A stretch of DNA of 17,773 bases from a bacterium (GCA_020629735.1 JAHDCT010000010.1:1-17773); one strand, 5' to 3'; positions 8,410 to 17,484 are shown, counted from the stretch's first letter. Notes: generated from the sequence alone by a model not told the origin. Numbers and translations are program-made.

Positions 8410-10782
8410 ATGACAGATTCTGATAAAAAAGTAGTTGATTGAATATTTGGTGACGATACCTGATTTCTTTCTTGATTATGAATTGATGTGCCTCAAAGTG
8501 ATGTTGAGGAAAAAGTAGAAGTTCCTGTTGTCGAAAAGAAAATAGATAAGGAGATTCCTGAAGCTACTAAAGAAAAGAAAAAGAGTTTTTTCTCAAGAAG
8601 TAATTCAGATGATGTTAAGACTGCTACAGTTATAAAAAAGGCCCAACCAAAACCTAATGCATCTATTGATAAAGGCAATATTACTACGGTTGCGAACACG
8701 AGAAAACCAACGAAACCTAAGAAGAAGGATACCTCGGTAGATGATCTGATTAAAAGAAAATCATGATGAGATTATATGTGAAATATAGAGTGACGTTCTA
8801 GACCTGCATCTACGAGACCTGCTAGAGGAGGACCTAGTAGATGATGAGCTAGAAAACCTTGATGAAGACCAACATGATGAAGAGGAAGATGAACTTGAGC
8901 CCCTCAAAGAGATGGAAAGCTTATGTTGTGAAGAACTTCTTATAAGAAAAAAAGTACCACTTCAACGAAGCAGATTATTGCTGATCAAACAAAGAAAAAG
9001 AAAACATATAAAGTATCTGAGAACCTTAAGAAAAAAGAAACGATTCTTGTTGATGAGACTATTACCGTGAAAGAGTTTTCGGAAAAGATGTGAGTTCCAT
9101 TGTCAGAGGTAATGAAAGTGATGCTTATGAATAAAATTGTTGTTGCTGCTCAAGCTAGTATTGATTTCGATACGGCACAACTTGTATGAAGTGAATTTTG
9201 AGTAATCGTTGAGAGAGAAAAAGTAGAAATGACTGTAGAAGATGTTGTTGACGCTAATCTAGAATCAATTCTTGCTCAAGATAAAGAAGCTGAAGATTTA
9301 GTTACTAGGCCTCCAGTTGTTACTATTATGGGACATGTTGACCACTGAAAAACTAAGTTACTTGATTACTTAAGAAAGTCTGATGTAGTTTGAGGAGAAG
9401 CTGGTTGAATTACTCAATCTATTTGAGCGTCCCAAATTGTTCATAATGATAAAAAGATTACGTTTATTGATACTCCAGGTCATGAGTTGTTTTCTTCTCT
9501 GAGAGCAAGATGATCAAAAATTACGAATATTGTTATAATTGTTGTTGCTGCTGATGATGGTGTTAAACCCCAAACTGTTGAAGCAATTCGTCATGCAAAA
9601 GATGCATGAGTTCCTATTATTGTTGCAATCACAAAGGTTGATCTAGGAAACCCAAATATGGATAGAATTAAGTGACAACTAGCTGAGCAAGAATTGACAC
9701 CAGAAGATTGGTGATGAGATGTTATGATTGTTCCTTGTAGTTCTATTACCGGTCAATGAATCGATGATCTTTTGGAAGCTATTCATCTTCAAGCTGATAT
9801 GCTTGAATTGCAGTATTCACCATGAAGAAATGCAGTTTGAGTCGTAGTTGAATCAAATAAAGATGCTAAGCAGTGAGTGATGACTACCTTGCTTGTTATG
9901 ACATGAACATTGAGAGTTTGAGATATTGTTGTTATTCATAATACTTTTTGAAAAGTGAAGAGAATGACTAATTGGAAATGAGAGCAAATCGCTGAAGCTA
10001 CTTGATGAGACGCTGTTATGATTCTTTGAGTGAATATGGTTCCTGAGCCAGGAAGAATGATTGAGGTGGTAGAAAATGAAAAAACTGCTAATAAGAAGAT
10101 GACTTTGATTAAAGAACATGAAGAAAAACATAAGAAAGAAGTCGCTATGCAAAGTATTCTTGATAGATTGTCTGAAGGTGAAATTGCTCAGTTGAAGCTT
10201 ATTTTAAAAGCTGATAGCTCATGAAGCCTAGAAGCCATTAAGCATGCTACAACTAAGCTTAATCTTGCTGAAAATGTTGAGGTAAAGATTATTCACGATG
10301 ACGTGTGAGATATTACTGATTCAGACTTAAACTTTGCTAGAGCTGCTGACGCTATTGTTGTGTGATATAATGTCCCGCTGAAAGGTCCAATTATTAAGAA
10401 GGCTGATCAATACAAAGTAATCCTTAAACAGTTTGATATTATTTATGAATTTATTGAATATGTTGAAGATTTGAGTCAATGACTAATTGAGGAAGAAAAG
10501 GTAGAAACTTTAATTTGAAAGATGAATGTACTTGCTCTTTTCTATACAAAGTGAAAAGAAATGATTGTTTGATGAAAAATTATTGAATGAAGAGTTGATA
10601 ATCATGCTACCTTTAAGGTTATGAGAGGTGAAGACCAATGGGCAACGTGAAAAATATTATCACTCCAAAAAGAACAAGATAGTGTGAAGACGGTTAAAGT
10701 ATGACATGAATGCGGTATTAAGATTAGAACATCGAAAAAAGTATTAGAAGATGATACCATTGAATTTTATACCTTTGAATAG
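8410..10782 (+). CDS. infB: Translation initiation factor IF-2
   Basis: 790 residues. IF2 is the GTPase that places initiator tRNA on the 30S subunit and drives subunit joining. The N-terminal third is low-complexity: Lys-rich, then an Arg-Gly-rich tract (about 125-165, with PARGGPSRGGARKPGG and GGRGRGTG) largely using tandem UGA glycines. The IF2_N-like module (VKEFSEKMGVPLSEVMKVML) precedes the G domain: G1 GHVDHGKT (308-315, G313=UGA), GGITQSIGA, G3 DTPGHE (354-359), G4 TKVD (408-411) and G5 SSITGQGID. Domain II has VVVESNKDAKQG.TTLLVMTGTLRVGD. The C-terminal domains have LILKADSSGSLEAI, DVGDITDSDLNFA and a final EGRVDNHATFKVMRGE. G4 has Thr for the usual Asn, and G5 has SS for SA. All Arg are AGA or CGT; I found no in-frame CGA. 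pth follows after 3 nt. Confidence 0.97.
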
Positions 10783-10785
10783 ACC

Positions 10786-11382
10786 ATGCGAGACTGGATC
10801 TGTTCTTTTTTCACTACTAGTTCGACTAAGCAAACTGATATGAAACTTGTTGTATGACTTTGAAATCCATGAGCTAAGTATACTTTGACAAAGCATAATC
10901 TTTGATTTTTAGCGGTAGATGAATTAGTAGAACTTCATGATTGAACTGATTATCTATTGCATAAAAAGTTTGCAGCTCACATGTCATCGTTTACTTTTTG
11001 AAAATGGAATATTGTCGTTGCTAAACCGCAAGAGTACATGAATAAATCATGATCTGCTGTGCAAAAAATTATGTCATATTATTGAATTAAATCTCAAGAT
11101 GTTCTTGTTGTTCATGATGATTTAGACTTATGAGATTGAGTTATGAAGTTGAAGTATGGATGATCTCATTGATGACATAATTGAATTAGAGATATTATTG
11201 CTAAACTAGGTGAGCAGAAATTTTGGAGATTGAAGTTAGGAATTTGAAGACCAAGCCATCCTGGTATGGATATTGCGGACTTTGTTTTGTCTAGATTATC
11301 AGATCAACAACAAGCATTTCGATGAAGTGCCTGACATGACATACAATGAAAGTTTGATGAATGGCTAAGAAATTCTTGATAG
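10786..11382 (+). CDS. pth: Peptidyl-tRNA hydrolase
   Basis: 198 residues from ATG 10786, or 180 from the conventional family start (MKLVVGLGNPG) at ATG 10840. The upstream ATG is 3 nt after infB, which suggests a translationally coupled pair, but the 18-residue extension is unlike the family, so 10840 may be the true start. The enzyme frees tRNA from peptidyl-tRNAs that drop off the ribosome. Core motifs are complete: VVGLGNPGAKYTLTKHNLGF with the catalytic His, KPQEYMNKSG with the substrate-binding Asn, VVHDDLDLGDGVMKLKYGG with the catalytic Asp, SHGGHNGIRDI and RLKLGIGRP. Several of these glycines are UGA, for example LGNPG and the GGSHGGHNG loop, so this gene is a clean test of the code. 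CGA occurs at the second codon and once near the C-terminus. Confidence 0.96.
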
Positions 11383-11438
11383 TATTCTTCTTTTTAAAGA
11401 AAAGACTAATATATTTTCTTTCTGTCAAGTTTATACTC

Positions 11439-11462
11439 CTCAGATATACCTGAGTTTTTTTT
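11439..11462 (+). terminator. Terminator after pth
   Basis: A 5-bp stem (CTCAG 11439-11443 with CTGAG 11450-11454), a 6-nt loop and a run of eight T. The stem is short but the U-tract is strong. It ends the infB-pth unit. Confidence 0.65.
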
Positions 11463-11467
11463 AAAAT

Positions 11468-11496
11468 TTGGTTTACCAATAGACTTAGAATACTAT
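11468..11496 (+). promoter_or_regulatory. Possible promoter for the exported hypothetical protein
   Basis: TTGGTT (11468-11473), a 17-nt spacer and TACTAT (11491-11496), directly after the terminator. The hexamers match only moderately. The leader would be about 97 nt; nothing structured is obvious in it. Confidence 0.35.
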
Positions 11497-11599
11497 TACG
11501 TATTACTTCATTTGTGAGCACCTTGAGTAGTACGATAGATTTTTGTAGCTTTGCTTTACAAGCTCATGAAGTGAGTGGTTATATCTTATCTTAGTGTAT

Positions 11600-12520
11600 A
11601 TGACATTTTTGACTCGTCTCATTAGAAAACCTCTTTTTGCCTGAAGCTTTTTTCTTTTTCTCTTCTTGTTTTTTTTGCTATCAGCGTGATCACTTGAATG
11701 ATTCACTCTTTTTAAAGCTTGGACAATAAATCAGAACTTAAAAATATGATCTACTTTTGTTAGAGCAGATGAGTATACGACGAGTGCTGTTGGAACCGTT
11801 TTGGCGCAAGTTAAAGTGGGTAACTGAGCGTTTTATGTTTTGAATCAACAATCTTGATGAGTTGATTTATATTCTAAGACTGAAGCCTTAGTTTACACAG
11901 ATATTCTTGAGGTACTTTCGACTTCATCTGATCCTGAGAAAGTACTTGAATTGCATCTTGCTCAGATGGAACAAGCTCTTCAAGAAATAGATAGTACGTA
12001 TGCTTCGTATGCAGATTTGAGTGCTGAAAGACAGGCTGCTTCTGATGAGTGTCTTGCTAAAAAGAGAGCAGGTGACGCACAGTTTTTTGAATGAGTAGAA
12101 AACTGAGACAGATCAGAGTTTACTTTATGATTAGAGACTTCTGTGGCTGAAGCACCGTGTTATATTACGAATAGAATAGAAGCTAACGCTTACGCATATT
12201 TGGCTCAGAGATCATTAGCCTTTCAAAGAATTTTAACAGAAAGATTACAAATACTTTCAAATAATAAAGCACTTCTTTTGCAATCTTATCCTTTATTGCA
12301 AGGTGACATAGCTGAACAGCTTGTTGCTTTTAAAAGGACATTGGCGTGAATTAACACTCAGTCTCAAGCAACTGCTCAATGATTATTTTCATTGCCATGA
12401 AATGCTGAAGTGTCACAATATCCGAATTTACAAAATATATGGTTTCGTGATAATGATATTAACGTGCCAACATTTCTTGATCCATCATCACCTTTGTCTT
12501 CTCAGGATAAAGAAAACTAG
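11600..12520 (+). CDS. Hypothetical exported or membrane-anchored protein
   Basis: 306 residues from ATG 11600; an in-frame GTG at 11594 is an alternative, and stops lie further upstream. Residues 1-12 are basic (TRLIRK), followed by a very hydrophobic Phe/Leu run (about 15-30) that would act as a signal anchor. The remainder is hydrophilic and helical, with a region rich in Gln/Glu/Ala (about 110-150, LAQMEQALQEIDSTYASY) and four cysteine-poor helices after residue 180. Only two or three Cys occur. The last 40 residues are Pro/Asn/Ser-rich and probably extended. No catalytic motif is visible and I do not recognise the family. Its stop codon overlaps the stop of the converging TPM-like gene in a shared CTAG. 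Confidence 0.7.
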
Positions 12521-13425
12521 AGATCTATGTTTTTGATTTCTTCAATTTTTTGAGCTACTTCATCAGAAGAGTTAATAGTTTCTAATATGCTTTGATATTC
12601 TCATGATAACTGATGAAGTTCAGTTACATAATCACGATTTTTAAGCTCTTCATGTACCCAGTGATGATTTGAACTTAAGAGGTTTTCTATATCATTTGAT
12701 AGAGCGTTTATTTTGTGTTGTAGTGCCTCTTTATCCTTTTCATACAGTATAGTGTCATGAGTAATCATGAGATTGAGATGATGAAGATGATTACTGAACT
12801 GTTTGACCAGTTTTCTATCAGCTTGCTTGCGTTTGTATAGTTTGTATTGATATCATCAGAAGAGTGCTCACATTAGTAAGAAAATAAGCGCACCTATTTT
12901 TTGTGTTATTTCTAAACGTCTTTGTGCTGATTCCTCTTTTGCTTTATTAATTTGAGTCTTTCTTTCTTTGATAAGTGAAGATAGTGAGCATTCTTTTTCT
13001 GGAAATGTGTTACATAGATTTTTAGTATGTTGTTCTACTTTTCAGAGATACTGTGTTATTGCTCAGGTATAGTCATTTTTTTGTAATGCTGTAATAGCTG
13101 AGCTTTCAAAATTTAGAAGATCTTTTTTTTCGAAGAGTATATTAAGAGATTCTTGAATACTTGTTTCCATCCTTCTTAAGGGAGTATTGATGATGAATAT
13201 TATATCTGCTGTATCATCTATTGTAGTTCTTACACATGCTGAAAAATTCTGTCTTGTAGAACACTCTGATTCTTCATTTAGAACGTGTATGTCTATATTT
13301 ACTCAGTATGTTTGATTTATTTCGTCTAGTTTTTTACTAATTTCGCTGCTTTCATAATTATATAGTTGAGCAGCATGACTAATTAGTGGACACAATAATC
13401 AGAGGAATAGGATAAATTTTTTCAT
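12517..13425 (-). CDS. TPM-like exported protein with membrane anchor and coiled-coil tail
   Basis: 302 residues. A signal peptide (1-18, ISHA then AQ) precedes a globular domain (about 22-135) that resembles the TPM fold. It opens with a helix and strand (ISKKLDEINQTYGVNIDIHVLN), then a hydrophobic strand IIFIIN, then a helix and NDYTGAITQYL, where TPM proteins have a GDY-type motif. Four cysteines (54, 64, 138, 146) could form disulfides outside the membrane. A charged helix leads to a transmembrane segment (178-194, GALIFLLMGALFGG) and a basic KLYKRKQ stop-transfer. A 100-residue cytosolic coiled-coil tail follows. TPM proteins have been linked to phosphatase or repair roles, but the function here is unknown. 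It lies 87 bp downstream of the DUF3179 gene and is probably in one transcript with it. Confidence 0.6.
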
Positions 13426-13512
13426 TGCACATGTACAGTAAAGTTGTTCTCTACTGTAGGTCTTTTAGAAATTAGATCAAGGTTGATTTGCTAGCATGTA
13501 GCTACAGTGCGT

Positions 13513-14703
13513 TTATTCCCCCTCCCAGAGATGTCTTGGGTAATTTTCGTGTGCTGTCCGGGAAAACCACATTTGTGTAAATGATTGGAGTTCTCTTTCG
13601 TCTGTGTAAACGGTTACGATTCAATTAGTATATTTTGCTAGGTAGGTTGTTCATTCTACTTCTAGTGTTGCACTTCCTGCTTCGGCGAGCTCTTTTTGGA
13701 GAAATCAGAGTGATATTTCCTTTTCTGTATCGTTCACTACATACAAAATCGTTTTCTTAGGAAAGGTTGCATCTGAATTTTCTACGGGAAAGTAAAGATC
13801 ATCATTGCTTTCATAATCTCCATATGGTGAATCTATTTTATAGTTTCTTGAGTATCATGTATCATCACTTAGCACTAATCCATCTGGGTAGAATTCTTTA
13901 AATGTGTTGTATTCAAGCACGTCTGAGTCAATATATTCAAGTTGGAAGTCAGTATAGAATCCAACTACACCCCTTCAAATTGCTTGAGATCGTAGTGATT
14001 CAGTTCTGTCATCATACATGAGTAGATTTGAGTTGTAGAGTTTTCATGAGACTCAGAAATTGATTACTTCTCCATCGAATTCACGATTGAATACAATTGC
14101 TGTACCACATAATGGACAAAAGGTAATAGCAATGTGGCTATCTCATACACTGTCATTTACTATTTCGTGTCGGTTTAGAATTTGGTATGGGTAAAATTTA
14201 CTTATGTTATTTTGAGCAATTACGATTCATTCTGATGTGTCTGTTAAGTATCAACCATTATTTGCCGTTGCTATGTCTATGAATGTAGGGGCATTTAAAG
14301 CTGGGATACCATCTTTTGGTGGTCCTCAAGAAAGAACTTGATTTAGTTCTATTGACCTGATGTTTGTGTTTGTATTTAAATTGCTTGAAGCGAATCAGGT
14401 TCATACTTCTTCTGAAATGCAAATTTCGAGCTTTTTATTAACAACTCTTCAAATCTGTTCTAGTAGGGCTAGCGCCGTAGGTGAATCTTTGAGACGTTCA
14501 GTAGCTTTTGGTATAACTGACTCTAATCTTTCTAAAAGAGGTTTACGGTCAGCCCAATCTCATCTGGTTGCTATTCTTTCAATGGCTTTCCCAACTTGAC
14601 GATCTGTATAGTCTGTGGTTCTTTCTGCTGCACATGAGTATCAAACGCTAAATAGTGTGATAATTCATAGACTTCCTAAGAGTGAAAAAAGTATTTTTTT
14701 CAT
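13513..14703 (-). CDS. DUF3179-family exported protein
   Basis: 396 residues. A signal peptide (about 1-25, ending YSCAAE; no clean lipobox) and a helical N-terminal region (27-105) precede a DUF3179 domain from about 125. Its motifs are GGPPKDGIPAL, Y-P-Y-Q-I-L-N-W-HEIVND, ITFCPLCGTAIVFNR with CPLC at 196-199, FGVSGKLYNSNLLMYDDRTESLWSQ, and a closing WFSWTAHE. The family has a conserved CPxC, HEIVND and YDxxTESLW; its biochemical role is unknown. Three conserved Trp are written CGA (178, 238) and CGG (382), the clearest evidence in the window for reassignment of those codons. Ordinary Trp here is UGG and Arg is AGA, CGT or AGG. The polar exported domain suggests a role outside the membrane. 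Confidence 0.92.
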
Positions 14704-14740
14704 GGTTATATGTAGATAAATAAATATTTATTCTCTTCTG

Positions 14741-14770
14741 ATTATACTGACAAACGTCTAATTAGGTGAA
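14741..14770 (-). promoter_or_regulatory. Promoter for the DUF3179-TPM unit
   Basis: On the minus strand, TTCACC (14765-14770), an 18-nt spacer and a perfect TATAAT (14741-14746). The predicted leader is about 31 nt. The -35 is next to the terminator of the preceding gene. Confidence 0.45.
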
Positions 14771-14801
14771 AAAAAAGTTAGAACATCGTTCTAACTTTTT
14801 T
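14769..14801. terminator. Terminator after the multipass membrane protein (-)
   Basis: An 8-bp stem GTTAGAAC (14777-14784) with its complement (14788-14795) around a 3-nt loop, flanked by an A-run on the left and a T-run on the right. On the minus strand it is 19 nt after the stop of the membrane-protein gene, with a U-tract from the A-run. The symmetrical flanks would let it work in both directions. Confidence 0.85.
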
Positions 14802-14819
14802 AATGTGTTGTGTGAACTT

Positions 14820-15752
14820 TTATTCTTCCTCAGATTCTTGATCTTCTAACATGTTGTCTGTTGCTATTGCAGCAGATGATTCATCTGTTGATGATAGTCT
14901 TGTTTCATCTCGTCTTTTATAGAATGCAACGAAGATGACGAGAACGAATACGGTTACTAGAGATTGGATAATTCACATGATTGCTAATTCCATTTCTATT
15001 GAAATTCAGCTCATGCTTGGTTCAATAAATGCTACTACGAATCAAAAAATGAATCAAATAATAAGGAATGCTATTAAGATAATGAAGATGATTCATATCA
15101 TAATGAAAAGTGTCTTCCATCGTCTTCCTTTAATTATTTCATAACTTTCCATGAATGCCGAGAAAAAATATTTCTTTTTTTCTACCATTACATATTGGAC
15201 GAGTCCAAAGTACCCCATGAGAATGATCCCTGGAATAATAAAGAGGGCAAGACCAATAGCACTAAGAATGAAGTAGAGTACTAGAGTAAGAAGGTATGGG
15301 ATAATTTGTTTTGCTGTTTCGCTTAGTTTGTTTGTTCGGTCTGTTTTTGCGTCTGTGTATTCTTCCAATCAAATTTTAATAGTAATCACATTTACAAATT
15401 CTGTTAGCATTCGAGTGATAAAACCAATTCATATGAGTGGCATGATAAACTGTTTGGTTGCTGCTCGAATGTCAGCGTATAATTGAGTAAAGGCACTCAT
15501 ATCAAATCACTCAGATCCTTCTAAAAGAGCTCCAATTTTGCTCATGTTTTCTTCGTTTGTGAAGTAGTTATTAATCTCATTTGTGAGATTTAACGAGAGT
15601 TCTGTTTGTCCAAGCAGCTTAGACAAAATAACCGTTACAAGTCGCAACGCTAATGCGAGCAGTGTTAGCGTCATCCAGTTCTTTTTCCAAATTTTAAATG
15701 CATTGTTAAAAATCAGTCAGATTGTTGATCTGTTTGATTGTCCAGTTTCCAT
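14820..15752 (-). CDS. Multipass membrane protein, YciC/DUF975-like
   Basis: 310 residues with about six hydrophobic segments: near 20-40, 95-120, 145-175 (two close segments around FIIPGIILMGYFGLVQYV), 215-240 and 255-275. The core FIIPGIILMGYFGLVQYVMVEKKK, followed by SAFMESYEIIKGRWWKTLFIM, is typical of a broad family of bacterial membrane proteins (YciC, DUF975 and glycerophosphodiester phosphodiesterase membrane-domain relatives). These have a P-G-I in a helix and a (K/R)GRxW(K/R) before the next helix. The W at 211 of GRWW is CGA. The tail is acidic and Ser/Glu-rich (SSTDESSAAIA, then EDQESEEE). The role of these proteins is unclear. The start is 24 nt after the stop of the TelA-like gene, so the two form an operon. 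Confidence 0.7.
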
Positions 15753-15776
15753 AATAATATAGTAAGATAAAAATAA

Positions 15777-17006
15777 TTACGCTTCGATAACTTCAATTGA
15801 TTCTTCGTTTTGGTTTTGTGTGTTTTCTCAAAGTTCTTTTCTTTGTTCTTCCATGGTTTTAATTATTGATTCGCTGATTTGAATGAAATCACTTTTGCTA
15901 ATGTCTGTTGCAAAAATTGATTCATCAAGTTTTTTGATTTGTTCATTATAGATTGGCATATATTCATCTAGAGTTGCTTGCGCTTCACTGAGTAGATTTT
16001 TATGATCAGTCACTCTATTTTCAAGTCGTTCAATATCGGTTGTTATCTTTTTAAGCTGTGCTATCATTTTTTCTTTAGCTTCTATTTGTGAATTGAGATT
16101 TTGATCGAGCTGATCTTTACTGGTTTCAACCATATTTTCCATAAATTTGTCTCAGAGATCGCTTACTTCATTTACTTTCTTCTGAGTCGATAGTACGAAA
16201 TTTAACGCTAAGAGTGACGGCATAACTCAAAATACTTTGAACTGCGTAGCTCTTAGGAGTAATTGTGAATTCCCATTCATTCTTGCAGCAAGGATGAATC
16301 TCTGGAGATTTCCCTTTTTGATTCAACTTATTGTATGTAGTTGAGCAATCATGGTGTTGAGGAATTCTTTAGTTCCATCATGTTCTACTTTGCTATTTAC
16401 TACTTCTAGAGCCTTTGCCATTCCATCAGTTTTGTAGATTTGCACTCAGAGTGAAGGAATGTGATCTTCTGCTGTGTTTTGGTTAAGTAGTAGTTGTTGT
16501 TCGTATTTTCCAAAAGCTTCTTCTATACTATCAATTCTTCATTTAATTCATTCTAGACTTGATGTAACTAGGGTGTCTGCTCCTTGTCAGAATAAATTCA
16601 TGAAGAATAGCTTAATTCTTGAAAACATTCATGCTCATCCTTCAAGAGTTCTTTTGATCTTTTTGAATAGTGGGTGAATTTCATGTAATTCTTCGTCTAA
16701 AACTTTTAGTGCTTCTGTAATATCCCCTGTATGACCATTTTCCATGTAGTTGTTAATAACTTCTTTTGCTTCTTTTTTTGCTGTTTCAATATCAACTACT
16801 TGATTGAACACTTTACTGAATTCTTCAAGTGTCATGTTTTGGTTGGCAAACATTTTTTCTAGTCCGTCTTTATAGTATTTTTCTATTTCTTGAGCATCTG
16901 CAATCCCAGCTTCAACTGTTGAATTAATTACTTTTTGTACAGTACTATCTTGTAGAATATCACCAGGCACAACTTCTGGGAGAACTAATGTCGTTTGATC
17001 TGTCAT
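15777..17006 (-). CDS. Helical coiled-coil protein, possibly TelA/toxic-anion-resistance-like
   Basis: 409 residues with no signal peptide or membrane helix. It is almost entirely helical and charged. An N-terminal region (1-105) contains two short helical repeats. A basic block (114-145, FKKIKRTLEGGAGMFSRIKLFF) precedes helices about 150-280 and a coiled coil (about 285-360). A final acidic tail ends EESIEVIEA. The order (an N-terminal domain, an F-x-K-I-K block, then long helices beginning with an I-x-x-I-x-x-x-L/F pattern) resembles TelA family proteins. Those act with membrane partners in stress resistance; the match is weak and unproven. ATG 17006 is chosen over the in-frame ATG at 17060 because the promoter -10 lies between them. 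Confidence 0.55.
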
Positions 17007-17032
17007 ATATGTAAATCGAATAAATAGTCTTA

Positions 17033-17060
17033 TGTATATGTAATCTACTTTGCAAGGCAA
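17033..17060 (-). promoter_or_regulatory. Promoter for the TelA-like/membrane-protein operon
   Basis: On the minus strand, TTGCCT (17055-17060), a 16-nt spacer and TATACA (17033-17038). It lies within the upstream extension of the ORF (17007-17060) and supports ATG 17006 as the start, with a leader of about 20 nt. Confidence 0.45.
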
Positions 17061-17134
17061 GTAGTCACTAATTCAACCTTTTTGTTGTGCATTGGCAAGT
17101 TTTTCATATATGTTAAAAAAAATACTGCTGAGTC

Positions 17135-17164
17135 TTGCATCTAGAGGTAATTTATCTATATACT
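17135..17164 (+). promoter_or_regulatory. Possible promoter for tRNA-Trp
   Basis: TTGCAT (17135-17140), an 18-nt spacer and TATACT (17159-17164), with the -10 about 37 nt before the mature 5' end. The -35 is weak. Confidence 0.4.
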
Positions 17165-17201
17165 ATCTACGTCTGCTTTATGTAGATTTGAGTTTTTTTC
17201 T

Positions 17202-17273
17202 AACCCCATAGCTCAGCGGTAGAGCGGAGGTCTCCAAAGCCTCGCGTCGGGAGTTCAATTCTCTCTGGGGATG
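17202..17273 (+). tRNA. tRNA-Trp (anticodon CCA)
   Basis: A full cloverleaf: U8, D arm GCTC/GAGC with G18G19, anticodon stem GAGGT/GCCTC with loop CTCCAAA (anticodon CCA at 17234-17236), a 5-nt variable loop and T arm GGGAG/CTCTC with loop TTCAATT. The discriminator G73 fits tRNA-Trp. The acceptor stem has an A-A mismatch at 2:71 but six other pairs, including four C-G. The 3' CCA is not encoded and must be added, consistent with the CCA enzyme in this window. Anticodon CCA reads UGG only, not UGA or CGA/CGG. So another tRNA is needed for the reassigned CGA/CGG codons. Confidence 0.93.
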
Positions 17274-17308
17274 TACTATGAAACCAGAAAGTATAAAATA
17301 GAAAGTAA

Positions 17309-17339
17309 AAATTACGCTCATTGTGAGTGTAATTTTTTT
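17309..17339 (+). terminator. Terminator after tRNA-Trp
   Basis: A 10-bp stem (ATTACGCTCA 17311-17320 with TGAGTGTAAT 17324-17333, one G-U pair), a 3-nt loop and a run of T to 17339. Confidence 0.85.
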
Positions 17340-17369
17340 GTAGATTGAAATGTACAAAAAGATTCAGAT

Positions 17370-17471
17370 ATGCACCTTAAAACTTTTGTTTATGTTTGAA
17401 CGATTTCTTGGATTGTAGTCTCTACCTATGCTTTGAGAGTTTATGTCCTACAATACAATTGAGGGACATAA
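17370..17471 (+). CDS. Possible 33-residue membrane peptide
   Basis: ATG 17370 to TAA 17469-17471, with two UGA glycines. Residues 5-24 (TFVYVGTISWIVVSTYAL) are hydrophobic, then RVYVLQYNGGT. In many bacteria secE follows tRNA-Trp and is a one-helix protein. This peptide is far shorter and lacks the conserved SecE sequence before its helix, and nusG does not follow, so I do not call it secE. The last bases, including the stop, form the right arm of an inverted repeat. There is no promoter or Shine-Dalgarno to back it, so it may not be expressed. Confidence 0.3.
17441..17471. repeat. Inverted repeat upstream of a strong promoter
   Basis: Perfect 8-bp arms TTATGTCC (17441-17448) and GGACATAA (17464-17471); the inner bases CAA/TTG (17451-17453 and 17459-17461) could extend the stem around a 5-nt loop. 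No U-tract follows. It ends 13 nt before the -35 of the promoter at 17485, where an operator might sit. Confidence 0.45.
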
Positions 17472-17484
17472 ATTGACTGTGGTC

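Noticed and set aside
9853..10152. A 99-residue minus-strand ORF inside infB
   Set aside because: Antisense to conserved IF2 domain II. Its His/Ser/Phe-rich product reflects the reverse complement of Lys/Glu/Asn codons.
11291..11706. Two basic minus-strand ORFs near 11.3-11.7 kb
   Set aside because: Antisense to the end of pth, a terminator and the signal anchor of the next gene. Their Lys/Arg-rich sequence comes from the opposite strand of a Phe/Leu run.
17007..17060. Upstream ATG (17060) as the start of the TelA-like protein
   Set aside because: The predicted -10 (17033-17038) lies inside that extension, and the extra residues look like translated promoter sequence.
17370..17471. secE following tRNA-Trp
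   Set aside because: The 33-residue peptide is too short and lacks the conserved region before the SecE helix. The gene after it is not nusG.
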